A stretch of DNA of 64,000 nt from Pseudotabrizicola algicola. Lineage in GTDB: Bacteria; Pseudomonadota; Alphaproteobacteria; Rhodobacterales; Rhodobacteraceae. This document shows positions 18,347-27,756 of the stretch, piece by piece. Numbering within the stretch: position 1 is the stretch's first letter; each line of letters opens with the position of its first letter. The translations under genes and the position numbers were made by a program. Location: positions 212,522 to 276,521 of the forward strand of contig NZ_JAAIKE010000005.1 of NCBI RefSeq assembly GCF_010915705.1, given 5' to 3'. The notes under the pieces were generated by a model. It saw only the letters and a list, made by a program, of their open reading frames with translations, was not told the origin of the DNA and ran no database searches.

Positions 18347-20728
18347 ATGTTCATGAAGCATTCCCAAATTGCCGCGTCGATCGCGCCGCGGTTCCTGCAG
18401 GCCGCCGAAGCCGCTGCGCGCGCCATTCCGCCTGCCTTTCCGCTGGATGCCACGGTGGCGGTGAACCCGTTCCTCGGGCAGACCGGCGAGGATCTGGCGG
18501 CTGCATCGGCGCGGCTGGGACGGGTGGCCGGAATCGGGCTGACGCTGCCGCGCGCCGAGCTTGCGGGGCGGGTCGCGGCCGGAGAGATCAGCGATGACGA
18601 TCTGGTGGAGGCGCTGCTGGCCTGCGACTCGCCGGTGAAGCCGCAGGATCTGGGCTGGCTCAAGGCGCGGATGCGGCTGCCTGCCGCGCCGCCGGTGGCG
18701 CTGCCGACGGTGGCGCAGCTTGCGGCGGATGCGACGGGAATCGACTGGGGCGCGGTGCTGGCGCGCAGTTTCGGGCTGTGGGCAGCGGGGTTCTTTGACC
18801 GCGGGCAGGCGCTTTGGACGCCGCGGCCGGGGCATGGGGCCTTTGCCGCCTGGCGCGAATGGGCCACGCATGACCTGACCCCCGAGATCGCGGGCCTGCA
18901 CGGGTTCTGCGCCCATGTGGCCGAGGCGCCCGACACCGCCGAGCGGGCGATCTTGCGCGCCTCGGAAACGCTGGGGCTGACGCCCGATGCCGCCGAGACG
19001 GTGTTCCACCGCTTGCTGGTCGATCTGGGCGGCTGGCCCATGCATGCGCGCTGGCTGCTCTGGCAGGCGGAACTGAAGGGCGGCACCGACAGCACGCTGG
19101 TGGAGCTTCTGGCGATCCGGCTGGTGTGGGAAGAGGCACTGCTGGCGCTTTGTCCGGTGGTGGGGGGGCAGTGGCGGGCCACGGTGGCGGCGCATGAAGC
19201 GCCGGTGCAACCCAGTCCAGACCAGGTGTTGGACGCGGTGCTGCAAGAAGCGGCAGAACGGGCGCATCAGCGCAAGCTGGCCAGCCTGCTGAGCGGCCCC
19301 GCCACGCCGAAGGACACCCCTGTGCTGCAGGCGGCCTTTTGCATCGACGTGCGGTCGGAAGTGTTCCGGCGGATGCTGGAGGCGCAGGATCACCGCATCG
19401 AAACCATTGGCTTTGCAGGATTTTTCGGCCTGCCCCTTGCGCATCGGCCAAGCGGCACCGATGAGGTGCAGGCGCATCTGCCCGCGCTGTTGTCGCCCTC
19501 GCTGGTCTCGACCAGCCATGCCAGCCCTGTGGCCGAGGCCGAGGCGCGGATCGGTGCGCGGGCGGCGCGGGCCTGGGGGCGGTTCCGGCAGGCGGCGGTG
19601 TCTTCCTTCGCCTTTGTCGAGGCGGCGGGGCCGCTTTATGGGGGCAAGCTGGTTCGCGACGCGCTGGGCCTTGTGCCCAATCCGCTGCAACCCGCGCCGA
19701 TGCCACAGATCGAAGGCGGGCTGACGGCGGCGCAAAAGGCACAGACGGCGGCGGCGGTGCTGCGGGCGATGAGCCTGACCGAAGGCCATGCCCCTGTGGT
19801 GCTGCTGATCGGTCACGGGGCGCAACTGTGCAACAACCCGCATGAAAGCGCCTATCACTGCGGGGCCTGCTGCGGGCAGACCGGCGAGGTTTCGTCGCGG
19901 CTGCTGGCGGCGCTGCTCAATGACCCCGAAACGCGGCAGGGCCTGCCCGCGCTGGGGCTGAGCCTGCCCGCGCAGACGTTGTTTGTGGCAGGACAGCATG
20001 ACACGGTGACCGATCAGGTGACCCTGTTCCGCGACTGCGCCGCGCCGGACCATGCCGATGCTCTGGCACAGGCCGAGGGCTGGCTGGCGGCGGCGGGTCT
20101 GCTGGCGCGGGCCGAGCGGGCGGCGCGAATGCCGGGGGCATCGGCACACACGCTGGCACGCCGTGCGGCGGACTGGGCCGAGGTGCGGCCGGAATGGGGG
20201 CTGGCGGGCTGCGCGGCCTTTGTCGCGGCCCCGCGCGGGGCGACGGCGGGACGCGATCTGCAGGGGCGGGCCTTTCTGCACAGCTATGACTGGACGCAGG
20301 ACCGGAGCTTTGCCACGCTGGAACTGATCCTGACCGCGCCTGTCGTGGTGGCAAGCTGGATCAGCCTGCAATATTACGGATCGAGCGTTGCGCCGCAGGT
20401 TTTCGGCGGCGGCAACAAGCTGATCCACAATGTGGTGGGCGGCATCGGCGTGGTCGAGGGCAATGGCGGCCTGTTGCGGGCCGGTCTGCCCCTGCAGACG
20501 ATCCATGACGGGGCGGGCATGGTGCATGACGCGCTGCGCCTGACGGTTCTGGTCGAGGCCCCGACAGAGGCGATCACGGCGGTGCTGGCCAAGCATGATT
20601 CCGTGCGGCAGCTTTTCGACAACGGCTGGCTGCATCTGTTTGCGCTGAATGGCGGGCAGATGTGCGCGCGCTATCGCCCCGGCCTGACATGGGAAGGCGT
20701 ATCGGGCGCAGGGCAAGCGGCGGCCTGA
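18347..20728 (+). CDS. dabA: DabA (DUF2309/UPF0753): beta-carbonic-anhydrase-like subunit of the DAB transporter
   Basis: 793 residues. The zinc-site residues described for DabA are all present in the right order: C332 and D334 (FCIDVRSE), then H490 (IGHGAQLC) and C505 (YHCGACCG). The C-to-D gap of 2 and H-to-C gap of 15 match the characterised protein. It should hydrate CO2 vectorially when bound to DabB. It follows dabB within 15 bp. No carboxysome or RuBisCO genes are in this window, so the role may be supplying bicarbonate to carboxylases or a Calvin cycle encoded elsewhere. Confidence 0.92.
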   Translation: MFMKHSQIAASIAPRFLQAAEAAARAIPPAFPLDATVAVNPFLGQTGEDLAAASARLGRVAGIGLTLPRAELAGRVAAGEISDDDLVEALLACDSPVKPQDLGWLKARMRLPAAPPVALPTVAQLAADATGIDWGAVLARSFGLWAAGFFDRGQALWTPRPGHGAFAAWREWATHDLTPEIAGLHGFCAHVAEAPDTAERAILRASETLGLTPDAAETVFHRLLVDLGGWPMHARWLLWQAELKGGTDSTLVELLAIRLVWEEALLALCPVVGGQWRATVAAHEAPVQPSPDQVLDAVLQEAAERAHQRKLASLLSGPATPKDTPVLQAAFCIDVRSEVFRRMLEAQDHRIETIGFAGFFGLPLAHRPSGTDEVQAHLPALLSPSLVSTSHASPVAEAEARIGARAARAWGRFRQAAVSSFAFVEAAGPLYGGKLVRDALGLVPNPLQPAPMPQIEGGLTAAQKAQTAAAVLRAMSLTEGHAPVVLLIGHGAQLCNNPHESAYHCGACCGQTGEVSSRLLAALLNDPETRQGLPALGLSLPAQTLFVAGQHDTVTDQVTLFRDCAAPDHADALAQAEGWLAAAGLLARAERAARMPGASAHTLARRAADWAEVRPEWGLAGCAAFVAAPRGATAGRDLQGRAFLHSYDWTQDRSFATLELILTAPVVVASWISLQYYGSSVAPQVFGGGNKLIHNVVGGIGVVEGNGGLLRAGLPLQTIHDGAGMVHDALRLTVLVEAPTEAITAVLAKHDSVRQLFDNGWLHLFALNGGQMCARYRPGLTWEGVSGAGQAAA

Positions 20729-20738
20729 GCTGTCCATG

Positions 20739-20769
20739 CCCCCCCGCACGCACGAAGGCAGGCGGGGGG
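20739..20769. terminator. hairpin between convergent dabA and glpR
   Basis: A CCCCCCCGC arm (20739-20747) pairs with GCGGGGGG (20762-20769) around a 14-base loop, just between the dabA stop and the end of the oppositely oriented glpR. No T-run follows on either strand, so this is a plausible but weak bidirectional terminator. Confidence 0.45.
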
Positions 20770-20783
20770 TGCACCCCTGCCCG

Positions 20784-21545
20784 TCAGCAGGCGACGGTGA
20801 CGCGGGTTCCCCAGCCTTCGCAGGCGGACATCAGGTTGTCGGGCAGGGGCTGATCGGTGAACACCGCATCCAGTTCCGACAGGCTGGCGATTCGCGCCGG
20901 AGCGGATCGGCCAAGCTTGCTGTGATCTGTCACCAGAAACGCCTGACGCGCCTGCCGCAGGATGGCGCGGCTGACGCGAACTTCGGCCAGATCGAAGTCG
21001 AGCAGGTCGCCATCACGGTCGAGCGCGGAGGTGCCGATGACCGCGAAATCGACCTTGAACTGCTCGATGAACTGTGTGGTCAACTCGCCGACCAGACCAC
21101 CGTCGCTGCGCCGCAGCGCGCCGCCCGCCAGCATGATCTCGCAACTGGGATTGGCCAGCAACAGATTGGCAACATTCATGTTATTGGTCACGACGGTGAT
21201 GTTGCGATGATGGACAAGTTCGCGGGCGACGGCCTCGGTCGTGGTGCCAAGGTTCATGATGATCGAGGCGTTGTCGGGGATGGCTGCGGCGCAGGCGCGG
21301 GCGATGGCGGCCTTTGCCGACTCGTTCATCTTGCGGCGGGCGTCATAGCCGATATTGGCCACGCCCGTGCGCGGCACCGCCCCGCCATGCACCCTGTCCA
21401 GATGCCCGGCCTCTGCCAGTTCGGTGAGGTCGCGGCGGATCGTCTGCAGCGTCACGTCAAACCGCTGCGCCAGATCTTCCACCACGACCCGGCCTTCCTG
21501 CCGGGCAATCTCGAGAATACCGCTTTGCCTAAAATTCAATGCCAC
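20784..21545 (-). CDS. glpR: DeoR/GlpR-family repressor of glycerol-3-phosphate genes
   Basis: 253 residues, GTG start at 21545 preceded by AAGGAAAGGACG. The N-terminal DeoR HTH is RQSGILEIARQEGRVVVEDLAQRFDVTLQTIRRDLTEL, with the sugar-phosphate-sensing domain after it (NASIIMNLGTTTEAVARELVHHRNITVVTNN and the terminal VFTDQPLPDNLM). It diverges from glpD-glpSTPQUV, and a GlpR-like operator lies in the gap. Glycerol-3-phosphate is the expected inducer. The symbol rests on homology and context together. Confidence 0.9.
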   Translation of the reverse strand: MALNFRQSGILEIARQEGRVVVEDLAQRFDVTLQTIRRDLTELAEAGHLDRVHGGAVPRTGVANIGYDARRKMNESAKAAIARACAAAIPDNASIIMNLGTTTEAVARELVHHRNITVVTNNMNVANLLLANPSCEIMLAGGALRRSDGGLVGELTTQFIEQFKVDFAVIGTSALDRDGDLLDFDLAEVRVSRAILRQARQAFLVTDHSKLGRSAPARIASLSELDAVFTDQPLPDNLMSACEGWGTRVTVAC

Positions 21546-21675
21546 AGATGCGTCCTTTCCTTCCCTTTTGCCATAACTCGGCGCGGTTTGTCACCGCCTG
21601 AAGTTTTGCGCCCCGTTATTCGTTTGCGCGCGGCTCCCGAAGAATACGTCAGATAAGCTGCCCTTTACCCGCGTA

Positions 21676-21700
21676 AATGTTCGTATCGAATATTTTCGCG
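21676..21700. promoter_or_regulatory. GlpR-like operator in the glpR-glpD intergenic region
   Basis: AATGTTCG-TAT-CGAATATT (21676-21694) is a near-perfect inverted repeat closely matching the known GlpR consensus of (A/T)ATGTTCG arms. A second TTTTCGCGCAAAAA segment follows immediately. It sits about 95 bp upstream of the glpD start and 130 bp from the glpR start, suitable for repressing both. Confidence 0.65.
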
Positions 21701-21789
21701 CAAAAAGGAAAAAATACGATTGACGTGACGGGATCGGCTGGGGCAGGGTTGCGGCATGGGGGGGCAACCTTTCCAGGGGGGATTTCGAC

Positions 21790-23385
21790 TTGGACAATGC
21801 AGCAAACGGTCAGCCGACCGATATGGCAGACCTGTTCATCATCGGCGGCGGCATCAACGGCTGCGGCATTGCGCGTGACGCGGCCGGGCGCGGCCTGTCG
21901 GTGGTGCTGGCCGAGCAGGGTGATCTTGCGCAGGGGACGTCATCTGCCTCGACCAAGCTGTTTCATGGCGGGCTGCGCTATCTGGAGTATTTCGAGTTCC
22001 GCCTGGTGCGCGAGGCGCTGGAAGAGCGGGAAACCCTGCTGGCTGCGATGCCGCATATCTCGTGGCCGATGCGCTTTGTGCTGCCCTATCACCGCGACAT
22101 GCGCTTCGAGAGCGACACGCCGACAAGCCGCCTGCTGGGGCTGGTGATGCCCTGGATGAAGGGGCGGCGTCCGGCATGGCTGATCCGGCTGGGGCTGTTC
22201 CTGTATGACACGCTGGGCGGGCGCAAGATTCTGCCGGCGACGCGCACGCTGGACCTGACGCGCGACAGCGCGGGCAAACCGCTCAAGGCGAAGTTCGTGC
22301 GGGCCTACGAATATTCCGATTGCTGGATCGAGGATTCGCGGCTTGTGGTGCTGAACGCGCGGGATGCCGAGGCGCGGGGCGCGCGGATCATGGTGCAGAC
22401 CCCTGTGGTCAGCGCGACGCGCAAGGGCGACCATTGGGAGATCGTGACGAACGGCCCCGGCGGAGCGGTCACCCACCGCGCCCGCGCGCTGGTGAATGCC
22501 GGCGGGCCGTGGGTCGAGGATGTGATCCGCAACGTGGCGCGCATCAATTCATCCGAAGGGGTCAGGCTGGTGCGGGGCAGCCATATCGTGACGCGCAAGC
22601 TTTACGACCACGACCGCTGCTATTTCTTTCAGGGCGAGGATGGCCGCATCATCTTTGCCATTCCCTACGAGCAGGACTTCACCCTGATCGGGACCACCGA
22701 CAAGGACCACACGGGCGCGCCGAAAGCGGCGGTCTGCACCGACGAGGAGCGCGATTACCTGCTGGATTTCGCGTCGAACTATTTCGCAACGCCTGTCACC
22801 CGTGAAGATGTGGTCTGGACCTATTCGGGTGTGCGCCCCCTGTATAACGACGGGGCGAAATCGGCGACCGCGGCGACGCGCGATTATGTGCTGTCGCTCG
22901 ATCAGGCGGGGGCGCCTTTGCTGAACGTGTTCGGCGGCAAGATCACCACCTATCGCCGCCTCGCCGAATCCGCGATGGAAAAGCTGGCGCCGTTCTTTCC
23001 CGCTGCCAAGGGGAAATGGACCGCGCGTCAGGCGTTGCCGGGGGGGGATTTTCCGGTGGATGGCGTTGCGGCGCTGACGGCGGCGCTGCGCACGGCGCAT
23101 CCCTATCTGACCGCCTATCACGCCGCCCGCCTGATCCGCGCCTATGGCACGGAGGCGATGACGCTGCTGGGCAGCGCGAAGGCCTATGCCGATCTGGGCG
23201 AGGATTTCGGCGCAAGCCTGACCGAGGCGGAATTGCGCTGGCTGATGGCGCGTGAATACGCGCACAGCGCCGCCGATGTGGTCTGGCGGCGCACCAAACT
23301 GGGCCTGCGGCTGACACCGGCGCAGATCGCCCGCATCGACGAGTACATGACCAATCGGCGGGCGGTCAGCCCGGCGGCGGAATAA
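21790..23385 (+). CDS. glpD: aerobic glycerol-3-phosphate dehydrogenase
   Basis: 531 residues. The TTG start at 21790 is chosen because CAGGGGGGATTTCGAC lies just upstream, whereas the in-frame ATG at 21823 has no ribosome site. FAD-binding Rossmann motif DLFIIGGGINGCGIARDAAGRG, then QGTSSASTKLFHGGLRYLE, and a C-terminal DAO_C domain. The flavoenzyme oxidises glycerol-3-phosphate to DHAP and passes electrons to quinone at the inner membrane. It is first in the operon; glpS starts 10 bp after its stop. Confidence 0.96.
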   Translation: MDNAANGQPTDMADLFIIGGGINGCGIARDAAGRGLSVVLAEQGDLAQGTSSASTKLFHGGLRYLEYFEFRLVREALEERETLLAAMPHISWPMRFVLPYHRDMRFESDTPTSRLLGLVMPWMKGRRPAWLIRLGLFLYDTLGGRKILPATRTLDLTRDSAGKPLKAKFVRAYEYSDCWIEDSRLVVLNARDAEARGARIMVQTPVVSATRKGDHWEIVTNGPGGAVTHRARALVNAGGPWVEDVIRNVARINSSEGVRLVRGSHIVTRKLYDHDRCYFFQGEDGRIIFAIPYEQDFTLIGTTDKDHTGAPKAAVCTDEERDYLLDFASNYFATPVTREDVVWTYSGVRPLYNDGAKSATAATRDYVLSLDQAGAPLLNVFGGKITTYRRLAESAMEKLAPFFPAAKGKWTARQALPGGDFPVDGVAALTAALRTAHPYLTAYHAARLIRAYGTEAMTLLGSAKAYADLGEDFGASLTEAELRWLMAREYAHSAADVVWRRTKLGLRLTPAQIARIDEYMTNRRAVSPAAE

Positions 23386-23395
23386 GGGAACGCGG

Positions 23396-24496
23396 ATGGC
23401 TTTGGAATTGCACTCTGTGTCACGGTCGGTAGAGGGGCGGGTTCATATCCACCCGACGACCCTGACGCTGCAAAAGGGCACGATGAACGTGCTGCTTGGC
23501 CCCACTTTGTCTGGCAAGACCAGCCTGATGCGGCTGATGGCGGGGCTGGATGCGCCGACCACCGGACGCATCCACTGGGACGGGAAAGATGTGACGGGCC
23601 TGCGGGTGCAGGATCGCAAGGTCGCGATGGTCTATCAGCAGTTCATCAATTACCCCGGCCTGACGGTTTACGAGAACATCGCCTCGCCGCTGCGGATCAT
23701 GGGGCGGGACGCCAAGGACATCGACAAGGCGGTGCGCGAGACCGCAGAGATGATGCGTCTGACCCCGATGCTCCAGCGCAAGCCGCTGGAACTGTCGGGC
23801 GGGCAGCAGCAACGCTGCGCGCTGGCACGGGCGCTGGTCAAGGGCGCGGGGCTGGTCTTGCTGGACGAGCCGCTGGCGAACCTTGACTACAAGCTGCGCG
23901 AGGAGTTGCGGATCGAGATTCCGCGCATCTTCGAAGCCTCGGGCGCGATCTTTGTCTATGCGACGACCGAACCCGAAGAGGCGCTGCTGCTGGGCGGCAA
24001 TACCGCAGCCCTGCACGAGGGACAGGTGACCCAGTTCGGGCCGACCCCGCAGGTCTATCGCCAGCCTGCCGACATGACGACGGCACGGGTGTTTTCGGAC
24101 CCGCCGATGAACTTCCTGCCCTGCACGAAGGCGGGTGGGCAGCTTGCCTTGGGCGAGGCGACGGCCCCCGCGACCGGCAGTTTCGCCGCGCTGGCCGACG
24201 GGCGCTATACCGCAGGGTTTCGCGCCAATCACCTGACGCTGGAGCGCACATCTGCCGATGCGGTGCCGTTCCGCTGCACGCTGGGCGTGACCGAGATCAC
24301 CGGATCGGAGACGTTCCTGCACCTGAGGCACGGGGGCGACAAATGGGTGGGCCTTGTGCACGGGGTGCATGATCTGGCGGACGGAACCGAGGTGACGGTC
24401 TGGCTCGATCCGGCGCATGTCTACTTTTTCGATGCCGAGGGCCGTCTTGCGGCAGCGGCCGCCTATGCCCGCTCGGACGTCAAGGGAGCCGCGTAA
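23396..24496 (+). CDS. glpS: glycerol-3-phosphate ABC transporter ATPase GlpS
   Basis: 366 residues, MalK-like with a C-terminal TOBE region. Walker A is the unusual GPTLSGKTS, the Q-loop is VYQQFINYPGLTVYENI, the signature is an intact LSGGQQQR, and Walker B is LVLLDEPLANLD. The H-loop histidine is replaced: VYATTEPEEAL where VTHDQ.EA is expected. With GlpT it should form a heterodimer with one canonical and one degenerate ATP site. It is the first of six uptake genes in the glpSTPQUV order known from Rhizobium. Confidence 0.92.
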   Translation: MALELHSVSRSVEGRVHIHPTTLTLQKGTMNVLLGPTLSGKTSLMRLMAGLDAPTTGRIHWDGKDVTGLRVQDRKVAMVYQQFINYPGLTVYENIASPLRIMGRDAKDIDKAVRETAEMMRLTPMLQRKPLELSGGQQQRCALARALVKGAGLVLLDEPLANLDYKLREELRIEIPRIFEASGAIFVYATTEPEEALLLGGNTAALHEGQVTQFGPTPQVYRQPADMTTARVFSDPPMNFLPCTKAGGQLALGEATAPATGSFAALADGRYTAGFRANHLTLERTSADAVPFRCTLGVTEITGSETFLHLRHGGDKWVGLVHGVHDLADGTEVTVWLDPAHVYFFDAEGRLAAAAAYARSDVKGAA

Positions 24497-24497
24497 G

Positions 24498-25574
24498 ATG
24501 GCACAGATCACGCTCAAGAACCTTGCGCACAGCTATTATCCGAATGCGACCAAGGAGTCGGATTTCGCGCTGAAGCAGATGGATCACGTCTGGAAGGATG
24601 GCGGGGCCTATGCGCTGCTCGGCTCTTCCGGCTGCGGCAAGACCACGCTTTTGAACATCATTTCCGGTCTTTTGCGCCCGTCGCAAGGGCGGGTTCTGTT
24701 CGGTGACCGCGACGTGACCGATGCCGAGACATCCGAGCGCAACATCGCGCAGGTGTTCCAGTTTCCGGTCGTTTACGACACGATGACGGTGCGCGACAAC
24801 CTTGCCTTCCCGCTGCGCAATCGCGGCATGGACCCGAAATATATTGCCGAGCGGGTGCAGGCCATTGCCCAGATGATCGGGATGGAGGACCGTCTGTCGC
24901 GCAAGGCCCAAGGGCTGACCGCCGATGCCAAGCAGAAGATCAGCCTTGGTCGCGGCATGGTGCGCGAGGATGTGAACGCCATCCTGTTCGACGAGCCGCT
25001 GACGGTGATCGACCCGCATATGAAGTGGGAACTGCGCACGCAGTTGAAAAAGCTGCACCGCGATTTCGGCCATACGATGATTTACGTCACCCATGACCAG
25101 ACCGAGGCGCTGACCTTCGCCGACAAGGTGGTGGTGATGTATGACGGGCGGGTCGTCCAGATGGGGACGCCCGAGGAATTGTTCGAAACCCCGGCGCATA
25201 CCTTTGTGGGCTATTTCATCGGCTCGCCGGGGATGAACCTGTTCAATGCCAAGATCGAGGGCAACCGCGCCCACCTGCAAGGGGCGTCGGTCAGTCTGGG
25301 TGCGGCCTATGGGCCACTAAGCGGCCGCACCCAGATCGGTATTCGTCCGGAATATGTGACGCTGAGCCGTGGCGAGGGCCTGCCCTGCCGCATCCGCCGT
25401 GTCGAGGACGTGGGCCGGCACCGGTTGATCCGCGCCGAGGTGGCGGGGCAGCCGATCAGCATCGTCGCGCCCGAGGGCATGGAGATTGGCGCGGACCTGA
25501 CCCATGCCGCCTTCGCACCGGGCAAGATCAATGTCTATGCCGATGACTGGCGCGTAACGGGGGGGGCTGCGTGA
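24498..25574 (+). CDS. glpT: glycerol-3-phosphate ABC transporter ATPase GlpT
   Basis: 358 residues from the ATG at 24498, 1 bp after the glpS stop; the frame is open upstream but lies inside glpS. Walker A GSSGCGKTT, Q-loop VFQFPVVYDTMTVRDNL, Walker B AILFDEPLTVID and H-loop YVTHDQTEAL are intact, but the signature is degenerate (QGLTADAKQKISLGRG instead of LSGGQ). A TOBE domain ends the protein. This complements GlpS, which has the signature but lacks the H-loop. It is not the MFS antiporter of the same name in E. coli. Confidence 0.92.
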   Translation: MAQITLKNLAHSYYPNATKESDFALKQMDHVWKDGGAYALLGSSGCGKTTLLNIISGLLRPSQGRVLFGDRDVTDAETSERNIAQVFQFPVVYDTMTVRDNLAFPLRNRGMDPKYIAERVQAIAQMIGMEDRLSRKAQGLTADAKQKISLGRGMVREDVNAILFDEPLTVIDPHMKWELRTQLKKLHRDFGHTMIYVTHDQTEALTFADKVVVMYDGRVVQMGTPEELFETPAHTFVGYFIGSPGMNLFNAKIEGNRAHLQGASVSLGAAYGPLSGRTQIGIRPEYVTLSRGEGLPCRIRRVEDVGRHRLIRAEVAGQPISIVAPEGMEIGADLTHAAFAPGKINVYADDWRVTGGAA

Positions 25575-26442
25575 TGATAAAGACCCAGAACAACAAGGCG
25601 TGGTTTCTGGTGCTGCCCGTGCTGGTGGTGGTGGCCTTCTCGGCGGTGCTGCCGCTGATGACGGTGGTCAACTACGCGCTGAACGACACATTCGGCAACA
25701 ACAAGTTCTTCTGGGTGGGGCTGGAGTGGTTCGAGGAAATGGTCACCTCGTCGCGTCTGCATGACGCCTTGGGCCGCCAGATCTTGTTCTCGGCCATCAT
25801 CCTGACAATCCAGGTGCCGCTGGGGATCTACATCGCGCTCAACATGCCGAAAAAGGGGTTCTGGGCCTCGTTCTGTCTGGTGCTGATGTCGCTGCCGCTG
25901 CTGATCCCGTTCAACGTGGTGGGCACGATCTGGCAGATTTTCGGCCGCGTCGACATCGGGCTTCTGGGGCACACGCTGGGCGCGCTCGGGATTGACTACA
26001 ATTACACCAACGACCCGTTCGACGCGTGGATGACGGTCATCGTGATGGACGTCTGGCACTGGACCTCGCTTGTGGCGCTGTTGGCCTATGCCGGGCTGCA
26101 ATCCATCCCGCAGGCCTATTATCAGGCCGCCAAGATCGATCAGGCCAGCCGCTGGGCCGTGTTCCGCTACATCGAATTGCCCAAGATGCAGGGCGTGCTG
26201 CTGATCGCCATCCTGTTGCGCTTCATGGACAGTTTCATGATCTACACCGAGCCCTTCGTGGTGACAGGCGGCGGCCCCGGCAATTCGACCACCTTCCTGT
26301 CGATCGATCTGGTGAAGATGGCGATCGGCCAGTTCGACCTTGGTCCGGCGGCGGCGTTCAGCCTGATGTATTTCCTCGTCATCCTTCTTGTGTCCTGGGT
26401 GTTCTTTACCGTGATGACCAACCTTGATCGGCAGGAGTCCAA

Positions 26443-26446
<4 letters not shown>
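25574..26446 (+). CDS. glpP: glycerol-3-phosphate ABC transporter permease GlpP
   Basis: 290 residues with six helices. The ATG at 25574 overlaps the glpT stop by one base (TGATG); a GTG one codon earlier is possible. The first helix is WFLVLPVLVVVAFSAVLPLMTVV, and the inner-membrane EAA-type loop is YQAAKIDQASRWAVFRYIELPKMQGVL. MalF-like, it forms the channel with GlpQ. Its stop overlaps the glpQ ATG by 4 bp. Confidence 0.92.
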
Positions 26447-27248
<802 letters not shown>

Positions 27249-27249
<1 letters not shown>

Positions 27250-27674
27250 TGACCGCTTCGAACAACGCCGCGGCCAAGGGCGCCAACTGGACGCTGATCA
27301 GCCTGTCTGCTGCCGCCGTGATGGGGGCCATCCTGGGCGCGCTGCTGCTGGCGGCGCCACGGCAGGACGGCGCCATCGCATGGTTCGCCCCGATGAACCC
27401 CGGCGGCTGGATGGCATGGACCCTGCCCGTCGCCCTGTTCTTCTGGACGATCGCCTGTCTTCTGGTGACCTTCACGCTGCTGGCGATCCGCTTTCCCGAA
27501 ACCCCGCGTGTCGGCGTTTTGCGGATCGAAACCACGCGGGGCGATCGTCTGTTCATCTCGCTTCTCGGCTCGGCCTTCATCTGCCTTGGCTGGCTGTTCT
27601 TTTTCGGCGCTCCGCTCTGGGGTGCCGTCATCCTCTGCCTTGTCTATGCCGCAGCGGTCTTCCGCTGGGTCTAG
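27249..27674 (+). CDS. glpU: small membrane protein GlpU (DUF2160)
   Basis: 141 residues, ATG at 27249 sharing one base with the glpQ stop. It has four hydrophobic helices (LISLSAAAVMGAILGALLL, TLPVALFFWTIACLLVTFTLL, LLGSAFICLGWLFFFGAPLWG and VILCLVYAAAVFRW) with an RIETTRGDRLFISL linker typical of DUF2160. This accessory protein is always found between the permease and binding-protein genes of glpSTPQUV operons. Its role is unclear, perhaps transporter stability or assembly. Confidence 0.88.
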
Positions 27675-27756
27675 GCAGGACGGCCACGACCGGACACAGC
27701 ACAAAGACTGCGCCCGGCACCACATCTGTTGACTGATATTTCTGGGAGGAAATGGA

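Noticed and set aside
17936..20749. 937-codon open frame on the minus strand antisense to dabB and dabA
   Set aside because: It overlies two genes with clear family motifs; the translation is Arg/Gln/His-rich with no domain. Long antisense frames are common in high-GC DNA.
23396..25574. GlpS or GlpT as pseudogenes because of degenerate ATPase motifs
   Set aside because: Both are full length, in frame and coupled, and the defects are complementary, as in heterodimeric ABC proteins.
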